DNA of 64,000 bases from Agromyces aureus (GTDB lineage: Bacteria; Actinomycetota; Actinomycetes; Actinomycetales; Microbacteriaceae). The notes below the pieces were generated by a model, which ran no database searches, was not told the origin of the DNA, and worked only from the letters and a program-made list of their open reading frames with translations. This document shows, in pieces, positions 1 through 8,890 of the stretch; positions within the stretch are counted from its first letter, which is position 1, and each line of letters starts with the position of its first letter. The position numbers were made by a program, and so were the translations under genes. The stretch covers positions 4,154,001 through 4,218,000 of the forward strand of contig NZ_CP013979.1 in assembly GCF_001660485.1 (NCBI RefSeq), given 5' to 3'.

Positions 1-1
1 C

Positions 2-745
2 TGGTTCGTGATCGTCGGCGGCGCGATCATCCCGCTCGCCCTGCTCCTCACGTGGCAGTTGGTCTCGACGAGCGGGCTCGTGCCCGTCTCGATGCTGCCG
101 AGCCCCGAGATGGTGTGGCTCGCGGCCGTCGACCTCGCCCAGCGCGGGCTGCTCGGCCTCTACGTCGCGATCTCGACGCAGCGCGTGTTCATCGGCTTCG
201 CCGCCGGCGCGGCGATCGGCCTGCTGTTCGGCGCGGTCGTCGGCCTGTCGAAGCTCGGCGACATCCTGCTCTCGCCGACGCTCGGCGCGATCCGTGCGGT
301 GCCCTCGCTCGCGTGGGTTCCGCTGCTGATCCTCTGGTTCAAGATCGGCGAGGAATCGAAGATCATCCTCATCGCGATCGGGGCCTTCTTCCCGGTCTAC
401 ACGATCGTCGCCGCGGCGCTGCGGCACGTCGATCGTCAGCTCCTCGAGGCGGGGCGTGCGTTCGGCCTGCGCGGCATCCGCCTGTTCACCGCGGTGCAGC
501 TGCCCGCGGTCGTGCCCTCGGTCATCTCGGCGCTGCGCCTCGCGCTCGCCCAGGCCTGGCTCTTCCTCGTGGCCGCCGAGCTCATCGCGAGTTCGATGGG
601 CCTCGGCTTCCTGCTCGTCGACTCGGGCAACAACGGCCGCATCGACCGCATCTTCCTCGCGATCATCCTGCTCGCCGTGCTCGGCAAGCTCACCGACGCC
701 CTGATCGGCCTCTTCGAGCGCTGGGCGGTGCGCAAGTGGGCGTGA
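2..745 (+). CDS. ABC importer permease (SsuC/TauC type), N-terminus cut by window edge
   Basis: C-terminal 247 residues of an integral-membrane permease of the nitrate/sulfonate/taurine importer family (BPD_transp_1 fold). The frame is open to the left edge, so the true start and probably the partner ATPase and binding protein lie outside. Several hydrophobic helices are visible. The cytoplasmic EAA loop that docks on the ATPase sits near nt 445-510: EAGRAFGLRG followed by QLPAVVP. The TGA stop overlaps the GTG start of the acetyl-CoA synthetase gene by GTGA, so the two genes are translationally coupled. The transported substrate cannot be read from the sequence. Family assignment is firm. 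Confidence 0.88.
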   Translation, partial: WFVIVGGAIIPLALLLTWQLVSTSGLVPVSMLPSPEMVWLAAVDLAQRGLLGLYVAISTQRVFIGFAAGAAIGLLFGAVVGLSKLGDILLSPTLGAIRAVPSLAWVPLLILWFKIGEESKIILIAIGAFFPVYTIVAAALRHVDRQLLEAGRAFGLRGIRLFTAVQLPAVVPSVISALRLALAQAWLFLVAAELIASSMGLGFLLVDSGNNGRIDRIFLAIILLAVLGKLTDALIGLFERWAVRKWA

Positions 746-2799
746 CCGACGAAGCCGGCGCCCGGCCGACGATCTCCGGTCTCCTCGAGGAGCACCGGCG
801 CTTCCCCGCTCCCGACGCCTTCGCCGCGCAGGCGAACGTCACGGCTGCCGACGCCGACGCCCTCCGAGCGGCAGCGGACGCCGATCCGGTCGCGTTCTGG
901 GAGTCGCAGGCCGCGCGCCTCGACTGGGCCGAGCCGTGGCACACCGCCCACACGTGGCATCCGGCCCTCCCCACCGAACGGGCCGACGAGACCGGCGAGC
1001 TCAGCGTGCCGCGCGCCGAGTGGTTCGCCGGTGGGCGACTCAACGCGAGCGTGAACGCCGTCGACCGGCACGTCGCGGCCGGGCGAGGCGACAAGGTCGC
1101 GTTCCACTTCGAGGGCGAGCGCGGCGACCGTCGCTTGATCACCTACGCCGAGTTGCAGCGCGAGGTGGCGAAGGCCGCGCACGCGCTCACCGAGCTCGGC
1201 ATCGTCGCGGGCGACCGCGTCGTCGTCTACCTGCCCGTGCTGCTCGAGACGGTCATCGCGACGCTCGCGATCACGCGCATCGGCGCCGTGCACTCGCTCG
1301 TGTTCGGCGGCTTCTCGTCCGAGGCGCTGCGGTTCCGCGTCGAGGACACGAGGGCGAAGCTCGTCATCACGACCGACGGCCAGTTCCGCCGTGGCACGGC
1401 CGTGCCGGTGAAGGCGGCCGTCGACGAGGCCGTCGCGGGTGTGGCATCCGTCGAGCACGTGCTCGTGATCCGCCGCACGGGCGATGAGACCCCCGATCTG
1501 CCCTTCACGGCCGGGTGCGACGTCTGGTGGCACGAGGTCGTCGACCGCCAGCCCGACGTGCACGAGCCCGAGAGCTTCGACGCGGAGCATCCGCTGTTCA
1601 TCATCTACACGAGCGGCACGACCGGAAAGCCCAAGGGCCTCGTGCACACGACGGGCGGTTACCTCACGCACGTCGCGTACAGCTACTGGGCCGTCTTCGA
1701 CGCGAAGCCCGACGACGTCTACTGGTGCACGGCCGACCTCGCGTGGGTCACGGCGCACAGCTACGTGCACTACGGCCCACTGCTGACGGGCACGACGAGC
1801 GTGATCTACGAGGGCACGCCGAACACCCCGCACCCCGGCCGCCACTTCGAGATCATCGAGCGCTACGGCGTGACGACTTACTACACGGCGCCCACGCTCA
1901 TCCGCTCGCTCATGACCTGGTTCCCCGAGGGCGTTCCCGGCCCGGATGCCGGTGGCCACGACCTCTCCTCGATCCGCCTGCTCGGCTCGGTCGGCGAGGC
2001 GATCAACCCCGAGGCGTGGGTGTGGTTCCGTGAGCAGATCGGGGCGGATGCCGCACCCATCGTCGACACCTGGTGGCAGTCCGAGACGGGGGCCGCGGTC
2101 ATGGCGCCGCTGCCCGGCGTCTCGACGCTGAAGCCGGGTTCGTCGCTCCGCGCGCTGCCCGGGCTCACGACGCGCGTCGTCGACGAGCAGGGGGCGGATG
2201 TCGCAGCCGGCCATGGAGGTTACCTCGTCGTCGACGGCACCTGGCCGGGCATGGCGCGCACCGTGTGGGGCAACCCCGAGCGGTACCGCGACGCCTACTG
2301 GGCCCGCTTCGCCGACCGCGGATACTTCTTCTCGGGAGACGGCGCGAAGGTCGACGCCGACGGCGACATCTGGCTGCTCGGCCGCGTCGACGACGTCATC
2401 AACGTGTCGGGGCACCGGCTCTCGACCATCGAGATCGAGTCGGCGCTCGTCGCCCACGCCTCGGTCGGCGAGGCCGGGGTCGTCGGCGTCTCGGACGCGA
2501 CCACGGGCGAGTCGATCGTGGCGTTCGTCGTGGCATCCGACGCCCTGACCGGCACCGCGGAGCGATCGGATGCCGCGGCCGGGCGTGCTGCGGAACTGCG
2601 GGCGCACGTGGCCGCCGCCATCGGCCCGATCGCGAAACCGCGGGAGGTCGTGTTCGTCGCCGACCTGCCGAAGACCCGCTCGGGCAAGATCATGCGCCGC
2701 CTGCTCGTGGATCTCGCGGAGCGCCGCCCGCTCGGCGACGTGACCTCGCTGCAGGACGACCGCGTGCCCGGCGCGATCGCCGACGTGCTCGCCGGCTGA
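742..2799 (+). CDS. acs: Acetyl-CoA synthetase (AMP-forming)
   Basis: Activates acetate to acetyl-AMP and then acetyl-CoA in the cytoplasm. The protein has 685 residues, slightly longer than the usual ~650. Visible motifs: the adenylate-forming P-loop YTSGTTGKPKG at residues 289-299; WWQSETG at 444-450, whose tryptophan is typical of small-acyl (acetate) pockets; the hinge region GRVDDVINVSGHRLS; and the C-terminal PKTRSGK motif with catalytic Lys649, which is the acetylation site in known Acs enzymes. The GTG start at 742 overlaps the permease stop and removes an upstream out-of-context extension. Coupling to an SsuC-like permease is unusual; it could mean uptake of a carboxylate or simply a chance operon. 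Propionate use cannot be excluded. Confidence 0.92.
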   Translation: MTDEAGARPTISGLLEEHRRFPAPDAFAAQANVTAADADALRAAADADPVAFWESQAARLDWAEPWHTAHTWHPALPTERADETGELSVPRAEWFAGGRLNASVNAVDRHVAAGRGDKVAFHFEGERGDRRLITYAELQREVAKAAHALTELGIVAGDRVVVYLPVLLETVIATLAITRIGAVHSLVFGGFSSEALRFRVEDTRAKLVITTDGQFRRGTAVPVKAAVDEAVAGVASVEHVLVIRRTGDETPDLPFTAGCDVWWHEVVDRQPDVHEPESFDAEHPLFIIYTSGTTGKPKGLVHTTGGYLTHVAYSYWAVFDAKPDDVYWCTADLAWVTAHSYVHYGPLLTGTTSVIYEGTPNTPHPGRHFEIIERYGVTTYYTAPTLIRSLMTWFPEGVPGPDAGGHDLSSIRLLGSVGEAINPEAWVWFREQIGADAAPIVDTWWQSETGAAVMAPLPGVSTLKPGSSLRALPGLTTRVVDEQGADVAAGHGGYLVVDGTWPGMARTVWGNPERYRDAYWARFADRGYFFSGDGAKVDADGDIWLLGRVDDVINVSGHRLSTIEIESALVAHASVGEAGVVGVSDATTGESIVAFVVASDALTGTAERSDAAAGRAAELRAHVAAAIGPIAKPREVVFVADLPKTRSGKIMRRLLVDLAERRPLGDVTSLQDDRVPGAIADVLAG

Positions 2800-2930
2800 G
2801 CCCCAGCGGCCATGACCTCGCACGTCATCGCGTGACGTGCCGGCAGAACTCCCCATTGACGGCCGACGACCAGACCTGCCACGCTGCATTCCGGCGATCA
2901 CAGCCGCACCGACCGAGAAGGAACCCTGAA

Positions 2931-3236
2931 ATGTCTGACCTGCCTCCCGCCCCCGTTCCCCCCGCACAGCCCGTCGCGCCGGTCGCTGCCTCCGAGAAGT
3001 GGAACGTCCTGTCGATCGTCGGCTTCGTGCTGTCGATCATCGGCTTCAACGTCGTCGCCATCGTGCTCGGCTTCATCGGCCTCAACCAGGTCAAGAAGAC
3101 CGGCGAGCGCGGCCGCGGCCTCGCGATCGCCGCGATCATCATCGGCTTCGTGTCGATCGTGCTCGGCATCATCCTGACCATCGTGTTCTTCTCGGCCCTC
3201 GCCGCGACGGGCACGCTGACGGACACCTCGTACTGA
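2931..3236 (+). CDS. Small DUF4190 membrane protein
   Basis: A 101-residue protein. It has a Pro/Ala-rich cytoplasmic head (residues 1-22) followed by two hydrophobic helices, about residues 26-50 and 62-90, linked by a short basic loop (NQVKKTGERGRG). This is the layout of the DUF4190 family found across Actinobacteria, whose function is unknown. The AGAAGGA ribosome site 8-14 bases upstream supports the ATG at 2931. It is transcribed alone after acs and ends just before a strong hairpin terminator. Confidence 0.8.
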   Translation: MSDLPPAPVPPAQPVAPVAASEKWNVLSIVGFVLSIIGFNVVAIVLGFIGLNQVKKTGERGRGLAIAAIIIGFVSIVLGIILTIVFFSALAATGTLTDTSY

Positions 3237-3250
3237 GCCGTCCGCACGCA

Positions 3251-3285
3251 GAAGCCCCCGCCCGGCGCATCCGGGCGGGGGCTTC
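3251..3285 (+). terminator. Rho-independent terminator, 15-bp perfect stem
   Basis: Arms 3251-3265 (GAAGCCCCCGCCCGG) and 3271-3285 are perfect reverse complements around a 5-base loop. The hairpin lies between the convergent DUF4190 gene (+) and the drug exporter (-), so it can serve both. Confidence 0.85.
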
Positions 3286-3300
3286 GTCGTCTTCGCTTCG

Positions 3301-4803
3301 CTACGCGACGACCGCCGCCGCGCGCCGCCCCGAGGGCAGCAGCAGTCCGATGACCGCCGAGGCGAGCAGCACGGCCGCGCCGACGGCGACCGCGGGCTGG
3401 GCGCCCACCGTGTAGAGGTCGGGCACGAGTTCGCCGCCTGCCCCGGTGAACACGGCCGTCGAGACCGCGATGCCGAGTGCGACGCCGACCTCGCGGAGCA
3501 TCGAGTTCGTGCCGCTCGCCTTGGCGTGATCGACCGGCGCCATGGTCGCGAGCACCGCGGTGGCCGACGGCGCGAACACGAGGCCCATGCCGACGCCGGC
3601 CACGATGAACGGCACGACGTACGACGCGTACTCGACGCCGGGCTCGAGCAGGGTGGTCAGCCAGAACAGCGCCCCGCCGAGCAGCGCGAGTCCGGAGACG
3701 ATGAGCGTGCGGGTGCCGACGCGGGGCGCGAAGATGCCCGCGAGCGGTGCGACGACCATGGGTGCGAGGGTCCACGGCGACGTCTGCAGCGCCGCCTCGA
3801 ACGGGCTCGCGCCCTGCACGACCTGCAGGAACTGGATCAGGATGAAGATCGATCCGAACGCGCCGAAGCTGAAGCCGAAGCCCACGACGTTGGCCACCGA
3901 GAAGCTCCGGTCGCGGAACAGCCGCAGTGGCAGCAGGGGCGCCGAGGCGCGGGTCTCCCAGAACACGAAGGCGAGCAGCAGCGCACCGCCGCCGATCAGG
4001 CCCGCGAGCACCTCGGCGCTGTCCCAGCCCGCCTCGTTGCCGCGGACGATGCCGTAGACGAGTGCGAGCAGGCCGAGGCCCGAGAGCAGCAGGCCGACGA
4101 CGTCGGCGCGAAGGCGGGCGCCGAAGCTGTTCGGCAGCGCGAGCAGCGCCAGCAGCACCGAGACCACGCCGATCGGCACGTTGATCCAGAAGATCGCCTG
4201 CCACGACCAGCCCTCGATGACGGCGCCGCCGATGAGCGGGCCGACCGCGACCCCGAGGCCCGCAACGCCGCCCCAGATGCCGATCGCGAGCGGTCGACGG
4301 GCCAGCGAGACCGAGCCCGCGAGCAGCGTGAGCGAGAGCGGCATGATGGCGGCGGCGCCGAATCCCTGCGCGGCACGGGCCGCGATGAGTTGGCCGGGGT
4401 CGGTCGCGAGGGCCGCGAACGCGGAGCTCAGCGTGAACACCACGATGCCGATGACGAACACCGTGCGGCGCCCGTAGCGGTCGCCGAGCGCCACGGCCAT
4501 GAGGATCGTGCTCGCGAACGCCAACGTGTACGCGTTCATGAACCACTGCAGCTCTTCGACGGACGCCCCGAAGTCGGCGTGCAGCACGGGCAGCGCGTTC
4601 GTCATGACGAGGTTGTCGAGCGTCGCCATGAACATCGGCAGTGCCGAGGCGAGCAGCACGAGCCAGAGCGCGCGCGGGCGGCGGGCGGATGTCTCGGGGG
4701 CGCCCTCGGGCCCGCGGCCGGCAGGGTCGCCCGCGGTGCCGCGCGGCCCGCGCGCGGCATCCGTCGTCTGGTCTTGGATGGTCGGTTCGGCCGTGGTGGA
4801 CAT
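3301..4803 (-). CDS. MFS drug exporter, DHA2 (14-helix EmrB/QacA) family
   Basis: A 500-residue proton-coupled multidrug exporter in the inner membrane. After a ~45-residue hydrophilic, Gly/Pro/Arg-rich head, the first helix (LWLVLLASALPMFMATLDNLV) carries the DHA2-typical helix-1 Asp. Motif A appears as GDRYGRR, and the exporter motif C as GLGVAVGPLIGG in helix 5. About 14 hydrophobic segments follow. The ATG at 4803 is chosen because AAGGAGT sits 7 bases upstream on this strand. It is divergent from the TetR gene at 4883, with two operator-like palindromes between them, so ligand-induced derepression by that TetR protein is likely. The substrate is unknown. Confidence 0.9.
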   Translation of the reverse strand: MSTTAEPTIQDQTTDAARGPRGTAGDPAGRGPEGAPETSARRPRALWLVLLASALPMFMATLDNLVMTNALPVLHADFGASVEELQWFMNAYTLAFASTILMAVALGDRYGRRTVFVIGIVVFTLSSAFAALATDPGQLIAARAAQGFGAAAIMPLSLTLLAGSVSLARRPLAIGIWGGVAGLGVAVGPLIGGAVIEGWSWQAIFWINVPIGVVSVLLALLALPNSFGARLRADVVGLLLSGLGLLALVYGIVRGNEAGWDSAEVLAGLIGGGALLLAFVFWETRASAPLLPLRLFRDRSFSVANVVGFGFSFGAFGSIFILIQFLQVVQGASPFEAALQTSPWTLAPMVVAPLAGIFAPRVGTRTLIVSGLALLGGALFWLTTLLEPGVEYASYVVPFIVAGVGMGLVFAPSATAVLATMAPVDHAKASGTNSMLREVGVALGIAVSTAVFTGAGGELVPDLYTVGAQPAVAVGAAVLLASAVIGLLLPSGRRAAAVVA

Positions 4804-4831
4804 GGCGCGACTCCTTGGATTCGAGGTTGTT

Positions 4832-4882
4832 GTTATCGGATGATTACTTACGACTCTTGCACTGTAGTAATCGACTGATAAC
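4832..4882. promoter_or_regulatory. Paired TetR operator between exporter and regulator
   Basis: Two 17-base arms, 4832-4848 (GTTATCGGATGATTACT) and 4866-4882 (AGTAATCGACTGATAAC), form a near-perfect inverted repeat with a 17-base gap. Each arm is itself an imperfect palindrome of GTTATC/GATTAC type. This suggests two regulator dimers, one over each divergent promoter. Confidence 0.7.
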
Positions 4883-5521
4883 ATGTCAAGCATGAGTCCC
4901 GAAGCCGCCGAAGTCCTCGAAACCGCCGCCCCGGCGGGCCGCATGAGCGCCGCCGACCGCCGCGAGCAGATCCTCGTCGCGGCCACCGCGGTGTTCGGCG
5001 CGAAGACCTATGTCGGCACGACGACCGACGAGATCGCCCGAGCGGCAGGAGTCAGCCAGCCCTACGTCGTACGCCTCTTCGGCACGAAGCAGAAGCTCTA
5101 CATCGAGGTCATCCAGCGCGCCTACTCGCACCTGCTCGAGGCATTCGCGGCCGCGTTGCCCGGCCCCGTCGACGAACGCGCACCACGACTCGGCGCGGCC
5201 TACACGGGCCTGCTCGCCGAGCGCGGCATGCTGCCCGTCATCGCCGGATCGACGCAGATGGGCGGCGAGACCGAGATCGGCCAGGTCGCGCGCGACGGCT
5301 TCAGCAGCCTCTGGCACTTCATCCGTGTCGACGCCGGCTTCTCGGCCGATGAGACCCGGGGGTTCTTCGCCACCGGCATGCTCATCAACGCCGTCGTCGG
5401 CCTGCGCCTCACCGGCGACTACGGCACGGGCGTCAGCGCCACCGAGGTGCTCGACGAGTGCTTCCCCGACGCGCTCGAGAAGGTGCGCACGTTCCTGCCG
5501 AAGGTCGGCGAGCCCTGGTGA
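4883..5521 (+). CDS. TetR-family regulator of the adjacent exporter
   Basis: A 212-residue repressor. The N-terminal helix-turn-helix is at about residues 25-72, with the typical TTDEIARAAGVSQPYVVRLFGTKQKLYIEVI pattern spread over the recognition region (positions given, motif family TetR_N). The rest is the helical ligand/dimer domain. The first ATG (4883) directly abuts the right operator arm and has no Shine-Dalgarno sequence, so the mRNA may be leaderless; the ATG at 4892 is an alternative. It is divergent from the DHA2 exporter and most probably represses both genes. Confidence 0.87.
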   Translation: MSSMSPEAAEVLETAAPAGRMSAADRREQILVAATAVFGAKTYVGTTTDEIARAAGVSQPYVVRLFGTKQKLYIEVIQRAYSHLLEAFAAALPGPVDERAPRLGAAYTGLLAERGMLPVIAGSTQMGGETEIGQVARDGFSSLWHFIRVDAGFSADETRGFFATGMLINAVVGLRLTGDYGTGVSATEVLDECFPDALEKVRTFLPKVGEPW

Positions 5522-5531
5522 GGCGAGCGGC

Positions 5532-6323
5532 TCAGCGCAGCGCGCGGTAGAAGGCGCGCTCCGCGGGCGAGAGGTGCTCGGTCGCGTACGACAGCATCGT
5601 GCGCGGCATCCGCGGGGCGCACTCGTCGAGGAACCCCGTCAGCAGCTCGCGGTCGACGCGCTTGCCCGTCTCGCGCAGCATCCACCCGACGGCCTTGTGC
5701 ATGAGGTCCTCACGGTCATCGACCAGCGTCGGCGCGAGGCGCAGGATCGGCCCGGCGTCGCCCGCCTTGATGAACGCGAAGGTCGCGAGCACGGCGACGC
5801 GCCGTTCCCAGAGTGCATCGGATGCCGCGAGCTCGTCGAGCAGCGTCAGGTCGCCGTCACCGGCGCCCGGGCCTCCCGAGCGCAGGAACTCGCCGACCAG
5901 GTATTCGGCGGAGGTGTCGACGAGGTCCCAGTTGTTCACGTGCCCGGCTCGCACGGCGTCGAGGTAGGCCGCGTGGATCTCGGCCCGGGCCGCGTCGTCG
6001 CGCATACGCACCTTGCCCGCGGACTCGAACTGCCGCACCAGCACGATGAGGGCCGCGAGCCGATGCTCGTGCACCGGGCTCTCGAGCAGGGCGGATACCT
6101 CGGCGAGCGGCATCCGCTCGAAGCCCTTCACGATGGCCCGGGTCACCGGCACCCGCACGCCGACGAACACGTCGCCCTCGCCGTACTGGCCGGGGCCGGT
6201 CTTGAAGAACCGCTGCAGGAACTCGGCGTCGATCGGGTCGCCTGCGGCATCGATCGCCGCGGCGAGCGCGCCCGCCGTCTGCCCCGAGTCCTCGCGAGCC
6301 ACGATCGATCCGGCATCCTCCAT
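5532..6323 (-). CDS. AlkD-like DNA alkylation repair protein
   Basis: A 263-residue all-helical HEAT-repeat protein of the DNA alkylation repair family (AlkC/AlkD). These enzymes excise positively charged alkylated bases without base flipping. The family hallmark NNWDLVD at residues 130-136 carries the Trp and Asp that line the lesion site in characterised AlkD. RLAALIVLVRQ and KAVGWMLRETGK are typical HEAT helices. The start at 6323 (MEDAGS) gives a length near the family norm; longer upstream starts add an Arg-rich tail unlike the family. It ends 10 bases from the TetR gene (convergent). Confidence 0.85.
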   Translation of the reverse strand: MEDAGSIVAREDSGQTAGALAAAIDAAGDPIDAEFLQRFFKTGPGQYGEGDVFVGVRVPVTRAIVKGFERMPLAEVSALLESPVHEHRLAALIVLVRQFESAGKVRMRDDAARAEIHAAYLDAVRAGHVNNWDLVDTSAEYLVGEFLRSGGPGAGDGDLTLLDELAASDALWERRVAVLATFAFIKAGDAGPILRLAPTLVDDREDLMHKAVGWMLRETGKRVDRELLTGFLDECAPRMPRTMLSYATEHLSPAERAFYRALR

Positions 6324-6537
6324 GCTGCGGATGCTACCCCGCACCCACCTCGTCAGGCGTCGCGCACGCATGCTCCATGCGTTGGCGATCCGTTCTGCGT
6401 TTTCGAGCCCCGACGCAACAATCGTGCGCCGGTTCTCAACCAATCGCACCCGAATGCCTTCTACCCTTGAACGGTGCGGCGATTCTCACCGCACGTCGAG
6501 TGCCGATCGGCACGCATCCCGAGGAACGGAGGTTCAT

Positions 6538-7989
6538 ATGTCGAGCACCACTGCCGACCCCATCATCGGAGAACCCGAGGTCCTCGAAGACGAGATCACC
6601 GCTTCCAACATCGCCCTCGCCGACGGCGTCGAGACCGACCCGGCCTGGCTCGCACTCAAGGCCGCCGCCACCGAACTGCAGGGCCTGCAGGGCAAGGACG
6701 GCTCGGTCGGCGAGGCCGACGACCACGCCCGAGCGGGCGACCTCGTCGACGCGATCGTCGCGTCGATCGACGCGATCGCACCGCGGTTCCCCCACGAGCG
6801 GGAGTACCTCGCGGCATCCGTCGTCGACTTCCGCCGCTGGCAGGCCGAGGCGTTCGGCGTGCCCGACTTCCTCGACTCGCTCCTGGCCTTCCAGCCGCAG
6901 CGGCATCGCATCGACGGCATCCGCCACCTCGTCGTGTTCCCGATGGTCACGCAGAACGGCTCGCCCGACCGCCACGTCGAGGCGCTCGTCGTCGAGACGA
7001 TCTGGCCCGAATTCATCGCCGAGCTCGAGGCCGGCGACTACGGCAACAAGCTCTTCGTGAGCCTGCGGCTCGTCGACTTCACGCCCGGCTACGACACGAA
7101 CTCGGCGGTGCTGTTCCCCGAGACCGTCGCGATGCGCGAGATCCCGCCGTTCACGTGGGGCGCGATCTTCCAGGACCGCGAGGCGGCGCGCTACCGCAGA
7201 GTCGTGCGCGCGGCATCCGAGATCACGAAGCTCGACCTGCCGGCCGACGCCGCGGCACTGCTCGACGACCAGGAGCTCGCCGAGCGCACGTTCGTGATGT
7301 GGGACATCATCCACGACCGCACGCACATGCGCGGCGACCTGCCGTTCGACCCGTTCATGATCAAGCAGCGCATGCCGTTCTTCCTGTATTCGCTCGAGGA
7401 GCTGCGCTGCGACCTCACCGCGTTCCGCGAGTCGGTCAAGATCCAGCGCACGCTCGACGCCCGCCTCGCCGCGGGTGAGACGCTCACCGACGTCGAGGAG
7501 CAGATGCGGTCGACCGGCAAGCTCGTGCAGTACGCCGTGATCTTCGACCGCATCTTCCGCTTCGCGATCACCGGTTCGCGCGTGCGCAACTACGACGGGC
7601 TCGGCGGCCAGCTGCTGTTCGCGTGGCTGCACCGCAAGCACGTGCTCGAGTGGACCGACGTGAAGCTCACCTTCGACTGGGCCGCCGTGCCCGACGCGGT
7701 CGTCGAGCTGGGCGACGCGATCGACGAGCTCTACTGGAAGTCGATCGACCGACCGAAGACCGTGCACTGGCTCGCCGCGTACGAGCTCGTGACGAGCGTC
7801 GTCACGCCGAACCCGGCGTCGATGTGGGCCGAGGGGCTGCCGCGCGAGGTGCTCGCCGGCCCGCCCAAGGGCTACACCGACCTCGTCATGGACGACGAGT
7901 TCCCGCTGTCGATGTTCTTCGAGGCGCTCGACAAGAAGATGAAGCCGGTCATCGAGTCGACGGTCGGCATCACGGGCGCGACCGCCTGA
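6538..7989 (+). CDS. DUF6421 family protein with HDxxH/EELRCD signature
   Basis: A 483-residue cytoplasmic protein with no signal peptide or membrane helix, which I match to the actinobacterial DUF6421 family (function unknown). The start is well defined by GGAACGGAGG six bases upstream. The most striking region is residues 259-292: H259-D-R-T-H263, followed 24 residues later by E287-E-L-R-C-D292. This resembles a metal site of HExxH...E type, and EELRCD also resembles the EECRAE motif of M49 peptidases. That comparison is mine and unproven. A short-chain dehydrogenase follows in the same direction after a 112-base gap containing a palindromic repeat, so the two genes may act together. Confidence 0.75.
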   Translation: MSSTTADPIIGEPEVLEDEITASNIALADGVETDPAWLALKAAATELQGLQGKDGSVGEADDHARAGDLVDAIVASIDAIAPRFPHEREYLAASVVDFRRWQAEAFGVPDFLDSLLAFQPQRHRIDGIRHLVVFPMVTQNGSPDRHVEALVVETIWPEFIAELEAGDYGNKLFVSLRLVDFTPGYDTNSAVLFPETVAMREIPPFTWGAIFQDREAARYRRVVRAASEITKLDLPADAAALLDDQELAERTFVMWDIIHDRTHMRGDLPFDPFMIKQRMPFFLYSLEELRCDLTAFRESVKIQRTLDARLAAGETLTDVEEQMRSTGKLVQYAVIFDRIFRFAITGSRVRNYDGLGGQLLFAWLHRKHVLEWTDVKLTFDWAAVPDAVVELGDAIDELYWKSIDRPKTVHWLAAYELVTSVVTPNPASMWAEGLPREVLAGPPKGYTDLVMDDEFPLSMFFEALDKKMKPVIESTVGITGATA

Positions 7990-7999
7990 CCGCCCCATC

Positions 8000-8079
8000 G
8001 GTGGTCGAGTAGCGACGAAGGAGCGTATCGAGACCCGCGCTCGCGACCTGGTCTCGATTCGCTTCGCTCCTCGACCACC
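8000..8079. repeat. Imperfect extragenic palindrome (GGTGGTCGAG...CTCGACCACC)
   Basis: The left arm, from 8000 (GGTGGTCGAGTAGCGACGAA onward to 8035), and the right arm, 8050-8079, are imperfect reverse complements with a 14-base loop. The outer GGTGGTCGAG/CTCGACCACC and inner CGAGACC/GGTCTCG parts match exactly. From memory, similar GGTCTCGAT...CTCGACCACC palindromes recur between genes in Microbacteriaceae genomes. It could act as a terminator or mRNA end protector between the two genes. Confidence 0.6.
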
Positions 8080-8101
8080 GGGCCGAGAGGAGAATGACGA
8101 C

Positions 8102-8776
8102 ATGACCGACCAGCCCACCGAACTCGAAGGCCGCACCGTCCTGATCGCGGGGGCCACCAGCGCCTCCGGCCGCGCCGTCGCGCAGGCACTGCTCGACGCG
8201 GGCGCTCGCGTGGTCGCGGTCGGCAGCGATCAGGCGCGCATCGACGCCCTCGAGGCCGAGATCCCGGGTGTCGTCGGCGAGGTGGCCGACCTCACCGACG
8301 GCGACGACGTGCTCGAACTCGCGATGCGCGTGCACGCGAGTGTCGGCGACGTCGACGGCGTGATCCACCTCGTGGGCGGATGGCGCGGCGGCGGCGGCAT
8401 CGCCGGCCAGACCAACGAGGACTACGAGTTCCTCGCGCGCTCGTTCACGGCGCTCCGGTACGTGAGCCGCGCCTTCTACGACGACCTCGTCGCCTCGCCC
8501 GCGGGCCGCGTCGCGATGGTCTCCTCGACCACGGTCGACGCGCCCACGGCCGGCGGCGCCAACTACACGGCGGTCAAGGCCGCGAGCGAGTCCTGGATGC
8601 GCTCCCTCGCCCAGGGTTTCGCGAAGGCCGACGCACCGGCCGCGGCCGTGACGTTCCGCGTGAAGTCGCTCGCCGGACTCGAGGGTGTGCTCGCGGCCTC
8701 CGTCGTCGAACTCTGGAACACGGATGCCGCGGCCGCGCGCGACCTCAACGGAACCGTGGTCGAGCTCACCGCGTAG
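8102..8776 (+). CDS. Short-chain dehydrogenase/reductase (SDR)
   Basis: A 224-residue classical-type SDR, a little short for the family (~250). The cofactor-binding motif GATSASGRAVA is at residues 17-27 (TGxxxGxG type), and the acidic/NAD-side strand follows. The active site is complete: Ser in MVSSTT, then YTAVK with catalytic Tyr and Lys. HLVGGWRGGGG is a glycine-rich stretch after strand 4, where most SDRs have NNAG. Substrate unknown. It follows the DUF6421 gene co-directionally and is probably its functional partner. Confidence 0.87.
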   Translation: MTDQPTELEGRTVLIAGATSASGRAVAQALLDAGARVVAVGSDQARIDALEAEIPGVVGEVADLTDGDDVLELAMRVHASVGDVDGVIHLVGGWRGGGGIAGQTNEDYEFLARSFTALRYVSRAFYDDLVASPAGRVAMVSSTTVDAPTAGGANYTAVKAASESWMRSLAQGFAKADAPAAAVTFRVKSLAGLEGVLAASVVELWNTDAAAARDLNGTVVELTA

Positions 8777-8890
8777 GCGACCCGCTTCGCGGCACCCGCG
8801 CCTCGGCCGCACACGAACCGGCGGTCGAACGGCCGGCCGCACCCGAAGGGCCGGTCGCAACCTCGCGCAGGACTCGTCGACGGGCCTCTT

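Noticed and set aside
436..2967. Long open frame opposite the acetyl-CoA synthetase gene (over 800 codons)
   Set aside because: It is Arg/Asp-rich, without family motifs, and mirrors a clear acs gene; it is a shadow of high-GC codon bias.
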